A stretch of DNA of 5,347 bases from Bacteroidales bacterium (GTDB lineage Bacteria; Bacteroidota; Bacteroidia; Bacteroidales; UBA12077), in NCBI GenBank assembly GCA_030156305.1, contig JASGMZ010000214.1:1-5347 (forward strand). The letters are read 5' to 3'. The number at the start of each line of letters is the position of its first letter. Positions within the stretch are counted from its first letter, which is position 1. The notes beneath the pieces are model-generated. The model worked only from the letters and a program-made list of their open reading frames with translations. It was not told the DNA's origin and searched no databases. A program made the position numbers and the translations under genes. Positions 1 to 4,571 of this stretch are shown here, in pieces.

Positions 1-36
1 AATCATACCAGTAAGTTTTATAATATTGGTGGATAA
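1..36 (+). CDS. moaA: C-terminal end of an upstream gene, probably moaA (GTP 3',8-cyclase), partial
   Basis: Reading frame 1 is open from the window edge and ends with the residues NHTSKFYNIGG followed by TAA at 34-36. MoaA, the radical SAM enzyme that starts Moco synthesis from GTP, characteristically ends in a conserved Gly-Gly tail that reaches into the active site, and bacterial copies often end in IGG. The gene lies directly upstream of moaC on the same strand, the usual moaA-moaC order. Only 11 residues are visible, so the name rests on the GG tail plus context and not on a domain. Another protein ending in GG, such as a MoaD-type sulfur carrier, would also fit this tail and this kind of cluster. 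About 134 bp separate this stop from the moaC start. Confidence 0.5.
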   Translation, partial: NHTSKFYNIGG

Positions 37-40
37 TACA

Positions 41-114
41 GTTTAGAGTTCAGAGTTCAGAGTTCAGAGTTTAGAGTTTAGAGTTTAGAGTTTAGAGTTC
101 AAAGTTCAAAGTTT
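41..114. repeat. 7-bp tandem repeat array, ten copies plus a partial copy
   Basis: Starting at 41 the sequence runs in register as GTTTAGA, then three GTTCAGA, four GTTTAGA, two GTTCAAA and a partial GTTT ending at 114. All copies fit the consensus GTTYARA and there are no indels between units. The copies fall into homogeneous blocks (TTC, then TTT, then CAAA), as expected when units spread by slippage. The array lies between the upstream stop codon and moaC, so it should be in the leader if the two genes are cotranscribed. A related heptamer array lies at 3284-3318. No function can be read from it. Confidence 0.9.
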
Positions 115-170
115 GTCAGCTAAACGGAAGATTTGAAGTGTAATAATATATAACTTTAAAATCAATAAAA

Positions 171-623
171 ATGGGAAAGTTAAGCCATGTAGACGACAAA
201 GGCAAAGCCAATATGGTTGATGTTGGCACAAAGCCCGATCAGGTACGAATAGCTAAAGCCACCGGACATATTGCCTTGCAACCTGAAACGATTGAGCTAA
301 TTCGGGATAATGCCATGAAAAAAGGTGATGTGCTTACCATTGCAGAAATTGCAGGAATTCAGGGTGGTAAGAAAACCAGTGGCCTAATCCCTTTGTGTCA
401 TCCACTCCAAATTACCAAAATTGATGTTAAAGCTACCATCGATGATACGGGTGTCCGTATTCACTCCGAAGCACGATGTGTAGGAAAAACAGGCATTGAA
501 ATGGAAGCCCTTACCTCGGTTTCCATAGCTTTGCTTACTGTGTACGATATGTGTAAAGCAGTAGATAAAACCATGAATATTGATGAAACAAAACTGTTAG
601 AAAAAACCAAATCGGATGTATAA
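171..623 (+). CDS. moaC: MoaC, cyclic pyranopterin monophosphate synthase
   Basis: This cytoplasmic enzyme turns the MoaA product 3',8-cyclo-7,8-dihydro-GTP into cyclic pyranopterin monophosphate, the first stable Moco intermediate. The 150-residue product aligns with MoaC along its whole length: the N-terminal LSHVDDKGKANMVDV block, Lys51 in KKGDV, the AGIQGGKKTSGLIPLCHPL region with Cys76-His77, Glu110 and Glu112 in TGIEMEALT, and Asp126 and Lys129 in VYDMCKAVDK. These match the catalytic Lys, Cys-His, Glu and Asp/Lys positions of E. coli MoaC. The protein stops at KTKSDV, about ten residues short of the E. coli enzyme, losing only the non-catalytic tail. The ATG at 171 gives the expected N-terminus. 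No Shine-Dalgarno sequence is present; the bases before it are A-rich, normal for Bacteroidota. It probably shares an operon with the gene ending at 36 and converges on the minus-strand gene at 629. Confidence 0.97.
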   Translation: MGKLSHVDDKGKANMVDVGTKPDQVRIAKATGHIALQPETIELIRDNAMKKGDVLTIAEIAGIQGGKKTSGLIPLCHPLQITKIDVKATIDDTGVRIHSEARCVGKTGIEMEALTSVSIALLTVYDMCKAVDKTMNIDETKLLEKTKSDV

Positions 624-628
624 TTGTT

Positions 629-1567
629 TTAGTTTGCTGATTTAAAGCTTAAAATAGCTTTTCCTTTTCTTATCCCATCTACTTTACACTTAATATAATC
701 AGGATTTTGTTTGTGTACAAAGACAGATTCTGTTGACCGTACTTTTGTCTCAATACCATAAATATCTTCAACAATAATAACATATTCTTCTTTACCCAAA
801 GGATTGGTGTCTTTTTCTGTGCGTAAATATTTAAAAGAATAGGCCTTCCCGATTTCATAATAAGGGTGTACCGGTTCAATTTTTAAATGCGAATCGGTAC
901 CAAATTTTGTTACCAAACATTTAATTTTTTGTCCGATTTTAAATCCATAATGTTGATACATATCCTTTTTCAACGAGTATAAATTGTTAAACTCATCCTG
1001 TAAAAGATAGTAATCAATATTTTCTTCCAAAGGTTTGATATTAACAACTGTAAATGGATATACTTTACCAATTGCCGGTTGTTTTAAAATATCTCTAATT
1101 TCCGGAACGGCAAGGAATAATTGCCCTTTTTTAATCCTTAAAACTTTACATTTTATTTTTTTTGACTTTATGTCAATGGCGTAGTTTTCAGGTAATGAGC
1201 AGATTGTTTCCATCCCAAAAACATCTTTAACAATAGCTGCTTTCTCTTTTTCTCCCACAGAATTGATGCGGCCGATTATTTTTATCAGATTAAATGAATA
1301 AATCTCTCCTTCTGTATATTTTGGATTCTCCGGTTCCAGAAAGATTTTTCCACTACAATTGATTTTATCAATTTTACAGATTAAAGTTTGCCCTTCTTTT
1401 AGCTGATAATGTTGATAATGATTTGCTTTTAAAAGATGTTTGCCACCAAAAGGATTTTTTAGAATATAATAAGATACACCGGTCCCCGGAATTTCGGTAA
1501 ACCCAGAGATGGTAAAAAGGTGCTTTTCCCCTTCGGTAAACTTATATTGATTTTCGTTGTTATCCAT
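629..1567 (-). CDS. Unrecognised protein of four tandem OB/S1-like modules
   Basis: The 312-residue product matches no family I can name. It consists of four similar modules at about residues 12-84, 86-156, 165-236 and 239-309. Each runs: Gly-x-x-[HY]-x-Phe, a strand, a [YV]-[IL]-[LV]-x-[DN]-x-[FY]-G-like turn (degenerate in module 3), a middle segment, then [IL]-x-Cys-[KL]-[IV] and a Lys-Gly-x-[IL]-x-[LI] strand. Modules 1 and 3 share YQHY and an LEPENPKY / IEPVHPYY end; modules 2 and 4 share DVFGMET / DIYGIET. The order is therefore (A-B)x2, an older duplication followed by a second one. The spacing suggests small beta-barrels of OB or S1 type, so RNA or DNA binding is a guess from fold only. 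One Cys recurs in every module (64, 140, 217, 294). There is no signal peptide or membrane segment, so it is likely cytoplasmic. The ATG at 1567 fits, with a TATTTTTG box just upstream. Its stop lies 5 bp from the moaC stop, and it interrupts an otherwise plus-strand Moco cluster. Confidence 0.85.
   Translation of the reverse strand: MDNNENQYKFTEGEKHLFTISGFTEIPGTGVSYYILKNPFGGKHLLKANHYQHYQLKEGQTLICKIDKINCSGKIFLEPENPKYTEGEIYSFNLIKIIGRINSVGEKEKAAIVKDVFGMETICSLPENYAIDIKSKKIKCKVLRIKKGQLFLAVPEIRDILKQPAIGKVYPFTVVNIKPLEENIDYYLLQDEFNNLYSLKKDMYQHYGFKIGQKIKCLVTKFGTDSHLKIEPVHPYYEIGKAYSFKYLRTEKDTNPLGKEEYVIIVEDIYGIETKVRSTESVFVHKQNPDYIKCKVDGIRKGKAILSFKSAN
644..670 (+). terminator. Weak candidate intrinsic terminator for moaC
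   Basis: AAAGCT (644-649) and AGCTTT (656-661) form a perfect 6-bp stem around a 6-nt loop, followed on the plus strand by a pyrimidine/T-rich stretch (TCCTTTTCTT). It sits 21 bp past the moaC stop, inside the 3' end of the opposing gene. The stem is short and AT-rich, so its strength is doubtful. Confidence 0.3.
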
Positions 1568-1574
1568 ACAAACA

Positions 1575-1582
1575 CAAAAATA
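1575..1582 (-). promoter_or_regulatory. Candidate -7 box of the minus-strand gene
   Basis: On the minus strand the bases read TATTTTTG, an exact match to the Bacteroidota -7 consensus TAnnTTTG. No convincing -33 TTTG is seen upstream. The box ends only 7 nt before the ATG at 1567, so a promoter here would give an almost leaderless mRNA. That is a reason for caution. Confidence 0.3.
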
Positions 1583-1649
1583 CTATTTTTAATCCTCTTT
1601 ATGGTATTTGAAAGAAGTGAAGATGATAGGTAAAGAGATGATATTTTAT

Positions 1650-1657
1650 TACTTTTG
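1650..1657 (+). promoter_or_regulatory. Candidate -7 box for the MOSC / MOSC-MogA pair
   Basis: TACTTTTG matches TAnnTTTG exactly, 32 bp before the ATG at 1690. Transcription would begin near 1663-1665 and leave a leader of about 25 nt. An in-frame GTG at 1657 overlaps this box, so if the box is used, that GTG cannot be the start and the ATG at 1690 is preferred. A -33 element is not clear. Confidence 0.42.
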
Positions 1658-1689
1658 TGGTGAAAAAGATAATTACAAATAAGCAGAGC

Positions 1690-2136
1690 ATGGCAGCAGC
1701 AAAAGTGGTTTCGGTAAATATTTCCGAAAAAAAGGGAGTAATAAAAAAGCCCGTAAAAGAGGTTATAATCAATGATCAAGGTGTTGAAAAAGATGCACAT
1801 GCCGGCGATTGGCACAGGCAGGTAAGTTTACTTGCGAAAGAAAGCATTGATAAGTTTGAAGAAGTGTTAGGGCGAAAACTTAATTTTGGTGAATTTGCCG
1901 AAAATATTACCACCGAAGGGATTACGTTGTACACGATGAAACCCGGTGATAGGTTGAAAATTGCCGACGTAGAAATGGAAGTTACCCAAATTGGGAAAAA
2001 ATGCCACGGAGATGGTTGTGCCATTTTTTCACAGGTAGGGAAATGCGTTATGCCTAAAGAAGGGATTTTTGCAAGGGTAATTCATTCAGGAAGAATTAAA
2101 CCTGATGATGAAGTTATTTATATTCCAATATCATAA
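1690..2136 (+). CDS. Stand-alone MOSC-domain protein
   Basis: The product is a 148-residue single-domain MOSC protein, from the superfamily named after the Moco sulfurase C-terminal domain. Family members bind Moco or carry sulfur for metal-sulfur chemistry; no exact reaction is known for small stand-alone forms like this. Visible signatures are the N-terminal KVVSVNISEKKG strand, DAHAGDWHRQVSLL (residues 35-48), FGEFAENIT (67-75), EVTQIGKKCHGDGC (97-110) and GKCVMPKEGIFARV (117-130). Cys105 lies at the position typical of the conserved MOSC cysteine; Cys110 and Cys119 are additional. The ATG at 1690 is chosen over the GTG at 1657 because the protein then begins right at the domain and a promoter-like box overlaps the GTG. 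It is followed after 4 bp by a gene whose first half is a paralogue, so the two are surely cotranscribed. It is cytoplasmic; there is no signal sequence. Confidence 0.93.
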   Translation: MAAAKVVSVNISEKKGVIKKPVKEVIINDQGVEKDAHAGDWHRQVSLLAKESIDKFEEVLGRKLNFGEFAENITTEGITLYTMKPGDRLKIADVEMEVTQIGKKCHGDGCAIFSQVGKCVMPKEGIFARVIHSGRIKPDDEVIYIPIS

Positions 2137-2140
2137 GACA

Positions 2141-3061
2141 ATGGCTAAAGGAAAAGTACTATCCGTAAATTTATCACCTGAAAAGGGTGTAAAAAAACCT
2201 GTTTCTGAATTAATTCTTACCGAAAAAGGAATACAAGGTGATGTTCATGCCGGACATTGGAACCGACAGGTTAGTATTATCGACCAATCGCATATCCACC
2301 GGTTTAAAAAAATTACCGAAGCCAGAGATACTCAATTTGGTGAGTTTGCTGAAAATATTACGGCTGAAGGATTACACGATATAGATTTTCAAACCTTTGA
2401 CCTGCTGAAAATTGGAGACACAATTTTAGAAGTTACCCAGGTTGGAAAACCTTTTCACGACCAGTTTCGTGAACTAAGAAATTATGTAATGCCTCGTGTT
2501 GGAATATTTTGCAGAGTAAAAAAAACAGGAACCATAAAACCCAATGATGCTATTGAGGCCATTCCTAAAGTTTATCATGCGTTGGTAATTACATTAAGTG
2601 ATCGTGCAAGTGCCGGAGAATATGACGATCGAAGCGGGCCAAAAGTAGTTGAATTTTTAAATACCTATTTTAACAAGCTGGGTGTAAGATATCAAACCGA
2701 AAGAATGGTCATTCCTGACAATAGCAATAAACTAACACAAATCCTGGCAAAAGCAAAGAAAGATAACATTGATATAATTATTACCACCGGAGGAACAGGA
2801 ATTGGGAAACGTGACATCACAGTAGAAACAGTACAACCGATGCTGGATAAGGAAATTCCGGGGGTCATGGAATTAATACGCATGAAATATGGTATCGAGA
2901 AACCCAATGCATTGTTAAGCCGTGGAATTGCAGGAGTTATGGAAAATAGTTTGGTTTATACCTTGCCCGGAAGTGTAAAAGCAGTAAATGAATACATGAC
3001 AGAAATTCTTAAAACTATACAACATCTGATTTATATGTTACATGGTATAGATGCGCATTAA
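2141..3061 (+). CDS. MOSC–MogA/MoaB fusion (molybdopterin adenylyltransferase)
   Basis: The 306-residue product has two domains. Residues 1-141 are a MOSC domain closely resembling the upstream protein: KVLSVNLSPEKGV, DVHAGHWNRQVS, FGEFAENIT, VMPRVGIFCRV. However, the cysteine-bearing loop is replaced by GKPFHDQFRELRNYVMP, 4 residues shorter, with all three cysteines of the paralogue gone, so it may be non-catalytic. Residues 146-306 are a MogA/MoaB domain: LSDRASAGEYDD (152-163), IPD with Asp193, TTGGTG (215-220), Arg224-Asp225 in KRDIT, LLSRG (258-262) and LPGS (275-278). These are the molybdopterin-binding and catalytic motifs of the enzyme that adenylates molybdopterin with ATP before MoeA inserts molybdenum. 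The ATG at 2141, 4 bp after the previous stop, begins directly at the MOSC strand; the in-frame ATG at 2105 would overlap the upstream gene by 32 bp and add 12 unrelated residues. The MogA versus MoaB name cannot be decided from sequence alone. Confidence 0.95.
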   Translation: MAKGKVLSVNLSPEKGVKKPVSELILTEKGIQGDVHAGHWNRQVSIIDQSHIHRFKKITEARDTQFGEFAENITAEGLHDIDFQTFDLLKIGDTILEVTQVGKPFHDQFRELRNYVMPRVGIFCRVKKTGTIKPNDAIEAIPKVYHALVITLSDRASAGEYDDRSGPKVVEFLNTYFNKLGVRYQTERMVIPDNSNKLTQILAKAKKDNIDIIITTGGTGIGKRDITVETVQPMLDKEIPGVMELIRMKYGIEKPNALLSRGIAGVMENSLVYTLPGSVKAVNEYMTEILKTIQHLIYMLHGIDAH

Positions 3062-3070
3062 AAAAAATAA

Positions 3071-3189
3071 GGCTCTATTTAATAAAGTTGGTGTTAAAAA
3101 AATTTGTTATTCTCAAATATATGAAAAAGAGTTCACTACATCAAGATTCCAATGCTGAGCATTCCAGGTATTTTTGTTTTAATAGAGCC
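3071..3189. repeat. 119-bp block bounded by 9-bp inverted repeats, possible IS remnant
   Basis: GGCTCTATT at 3071-3079 is exactly inverted as AATAGAGCC at 3181-3189, with weaker A-rich similarity further inward. Ends beginning GGCTCT occur in some insertion-sequence families, for example ISL3. No transposase fragment is recognisable inside and no target duplication is visible, so this would be a decayed or internally deleted element. A second perfect palindrome, AATGCT-G-AGCATT, lies at 3151-3163. A 9-bp pair over this distance could still be chance. Confidence 0.4.
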
Positions 3190-3209
3190 CATATAATTAA
3201 ATGATAAAT

Positions 3210-3318
3210 ATCGAATATCAAATAAAAAATGTCAAAGTTATTTTTTCTTTGTAACCGTATTGTTTTGTTGACTTAACCTTTTCATTTGATATTCGATGTT
3301 CGATATTTGAAATTTGAA
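3210..3318. repeat. Palindrome built from degenerate 7-bp units
   Basis: The 14 bases at 3210-3223 (ATCGAATATCAAAT) are perfectly inverted at 3284-3297 across a 60-nt interval. The right arm continues as a 7-bp array: ATTTGAT, ATTCGAT, GTTCGAT, ATTTGAA, ATTTGAA (3284-3318). The left arm is two units of the same array in the opposite orientation. The unit resembles that of the array at 41-114. As RNA it could form a long hairpin, but no T-run terminator tail is convincing. Confidence 0.7.
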
Positions 3319-3347
3319 ATTTTTTAAACCTAAACACTTATGTATAT

Positions 3348-3507
3348 CCTAAAATCCGTAAGTTAGTTAAGTTTTTATTTATAACACTAAGTCACTCAAA
3401 GTATAACACAAAGTTTCACTAAGTAAAATCTCACCTAACTTTGTGATACTTTGTGCATTAACTTTGTGATACATTGTGAAACTCGTAAAAGACATGCGGA
3501 TTTTAGG
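3348..3507. mobile_element. MITE-like element, 160 bp, 11-bp terminal inverted repeats
   Basis: CCTAAAATCCG (3348-3358) is perfectly inverted as CGGATTTTAGG (3497-3507). TATAT lies immediately outside both ends (3343-3347 and 3508-3512), which fits a 5-bp target duplication, although an AT-rich chance match is possible. The interior is also self-complementary: CAAAGT-type units on the left (about 3396-3424) face ACTTTGTG units on the right. Two 23-bp direct repeats at 3436-3458 and 3459-3481 each begin TAACTTTGTGATAC. No coding sequence is present, so it would need a transposase elsewhere. A folded intergenic repeat that is not mobile is the alternative. Confidence 0.45.
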
Positions 3508-3573
3508 TATATCTATAATTTATTAACGCTGTGAATGCTTACATGATTTATTCATTTAAAATAAAAATATCAA

Positions 3574-3581
3574 TAACTTTG
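3574..3581 (+). promoter_or_regulatory. Candidate -7 box upstream of the HD gene
   Basis: TAACTTTG matches TAnnTTTG exactly. It lies 94 bp before the ATG at 3676, just past the MITE-like element, and would give a leader of about 85-90 nt of A/T-rich RNA. There is no clear -33 TTTG at the right distance, and a second near-match (TAATTTG) follows at 3586-3592. Confidence 0.38.
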
Positions 3582-3675
3582 TTTATAATTTGTTGCAAGA
3601 AAACAAAATTTTCATAACAACAATATAATTTAATAAAACCAAAAATAATAACCTAAACTTTAATTTTTATATTTT

Positions 3676-4230
3676 ATGGATCGTGATTATGCAGAAAACT
3701 TATTAAGAAGGTATGTTCGGAATGAGAAAATGCTTTATCATTGTTTTGCATCAGAAGCTGTGATGAGGGCTTTAGCAACGAAACTTGGACATGATGTGGA
3801 AAAATGGGGGTTAGCTGGCTTGTTACATGATATTGATACAGAAATAACCAATGCGGATCCTAAAAAACATGGCCTGGTTGCTTACGAGTTATTAAAAGAT
3901 GAAGGGCTTGACGAAGATATTATTGATGCTATAAAAATGCATAATGAAGAAGCTACTGGCTTAAAGCGTGAAACAGAGTTTCAGCACGCTCTGGCCGCCG
4001 GAGAAACTATTACCGGGCTTATTTATGCAACCGCTTTGGTGTATCCTGATAAAAAGATTAAGGGAGTAAAGCCCAAATCTATAACCAAACGTATGAAACA
4101 AAGTGCCTTTGCCGCATCGGTTAGCAGAGAAAATATTCTGGAATGTGAAAAAATTGGGATTCCCCTAAATGAATTTGTCGAGATTTCATTAAATGCAATG
4201 AAAGAAATTGCAGATAAAATCGGGTTATAA
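3676..4230 (+). CDS. Single-domain HD-superfamily protein, putative metal-dependent phosphohydrolase
   Basis: The 184-residue product belongs to the HD superfamily of metal-dependent phosphohydrolases, in the small HDIG-type group; its substrate is unknown. Visible ligands are His22 in MLYHCFASEAVM, the His51-Asp52 doublet in LAGLLHDID, His65 in KKHGLVAYELL, and His89 in AIKMHN. The C-terminal part, GLIYATALVYPDKK (114-127) and FAASVSREN (145-153), is typical of this group. The usual downstream Asp, often in an AAD context, is replaced here by AAGE (107-110), so Glu109 or another residue must serve or metal binding is altered. There is no partner domain, signal peptide or membrane segment. 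The ATG at 3676 is preceded by T/A-rich sequence with no Shine-Dalgarno. Long spacers on both sides suggest it is transcribed alone; its place between Moco genes does not by itself show a Moco role. Confidence 0.88.
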   Translation: MDRDYAENLLRRYVRNEKMLYHCFASEAVMRALATKLGHDVEKWGLAGLLHDIDTEITNADPKKHGLVAYELLKDEGLDEDIIDAIKMHNEEATGLKRETEFQHALAAGETITGLIYATALVYPDKKIKGVKPKSITKRMKQSAFAASVSRENILECEKIGIPLNEFVEISLNAMKEIADKIGL

Positions 4231-4457
4231 ATCAATTTATATAGCGTTGTATTTCATGCATTTAACCTTAGGATAGTAAATATTTTAATTTTTTATATAT
4301 TGATTGACAGATAAATAGATTGTAAAATTAGCCTATATTTATTTAGACTCATTCTAAAATAGTAAAAAGAAAGTCTCTTAATAGATTAATATTTAACACA
4401 CAACAACAATGTAAATGTTGAAAAAATTAAATTAACATGATTTGTTTAATTTTTTTT

Positions 4458-4465
4458 TAATTTTG
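4458..4465 (+). promoter_or_regulatory. Candidate -7 box for mobA
   Basis: TAATTTTG is an exact TAnnTTTG match. TTTG at 4441-4444 lies only 13 bp upstream, too close for a standard -33 element. Transcription would start near 4471 and leave a leader of about 100 nt. The T-rich context makes chance matches likely. Confidence 0.33.
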
Positions 4466-4494
4466 GTTGTAGAGTTTATTTATAAAACTCAACC
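4465..4494 (+). promoter_or_regulatory. Bulged stem-loop in the mobA upstream region
   Basis: GGTT (4465-4468) pairs with AACC (4491-4494), and after a 3-nt bulge GAGTTT (4472-4477) pairs with AAACTC (4485-4490) around a 7-nt loop. No T-run follows, so it is not an intrinsic terminator. If the box at 4458 is used, the inner stem would sit at the very 5' end of the mobA mRNA, where it could affect stability or control. It does not resemble the known Moco riboswitch as far as I can judge. Confidence 0.4.
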
Positions 4495-4511
4495 TAATCT
4501 CTTACAATTTG

Positions 4512-4553
4512 CTTATTAAGTGTAATAAGTAGTTCATTTTTTTAACAATTGTT
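4512..4553 (+). promoter_or_regulatory. Inverted repeat and palindrome just before mobA
   Basis: CTTATTA (4512-4518) and TAATAAG (4523-4529) form a perfect 7-bp inverted repeat with a 4-nt centre; a 7-T run begins 7 nt later, at 4537. A separate perfect palindrome, AACAATTGTT, lies at 4544-4553, 18 bp before the ATG at 4572. They could be a protein-binding site or a weak attenuator; both are AT-rich and could be chance. Confidence 0.3.
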
Positions 4554-4571
4554 TGACTAAAAACTAGCGTT

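Larger units (their letters stand above)
3062..3675. other. 614-bp non-coding spacer with three palindromic blocks
   Basis: No gene is supported between the fusion gene and the HD gene. The spacer holds, in order, an imperfect IS-like inverted repeat pair (3071-3189), a heptamer-based palindrome (3210-3318), a MITE-like element (3348-3507) and a promoter-like region before 3676. No classic hairpin with a T-run follows the stop at 3061, so how the upstream operon terminates is not clear. Confidence 0.8.
4231..4571. other. 341-bp AT-rich spacer and probable mobA leader
   Basis: No gene or terminator is convincing after the HD stop. The first 220 bp are plain AT-rich sequence with only short, weak stems. 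From about 4458 on there are a promoter-like box, a hairpin, a 7-bp inverted repeat and a 10-bp palindrome, listed separately. Confidence 0.75.

Noticed and set aside
41..114. CRISPR-like array
   Set aside because: The repeats are 7 bp and contiguous with no unique spacers, so this is a simple tandem repeat.
132..158. Possible promoter before moaC (TTTG at 132-135, TAACTTTA at 151-158)
   Set aside because: The spacing is only 15 bp, the -7 box lacks its final G, and the start codon follows 12 bp later; cotranscription with the upstream gene is simpler.
1459..1815. 118-residue minus-strand reading frame
   Set aside because: It overlaps the real minus-strand gene in another frame and then the divergent spacer and the MOSC gene; its composition is that of a shadow frame rich in Ser, Leu, Phe and Ile.
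3121..3204. 27-codon frame beginning ATGAAAAAG
   Set aside because: It crosses the right inverted repeat of the IS-like block, has no recognisable motif or ribosome-binding sequence, and is short enough to occur by chance.
4345..4376. AGACT/AGTCT hairpin after the HD gene
   Set aside because: It has only a 5-bp stem with a 22-nt loop and no T-run; too weak to call a terminator.
4465..4494. Moco riboswitch
   Set aside because: The single bulged AT-rich stem lacks the multi-stem architecture of the known Moco aptamer, and I see no further stems to complete it.
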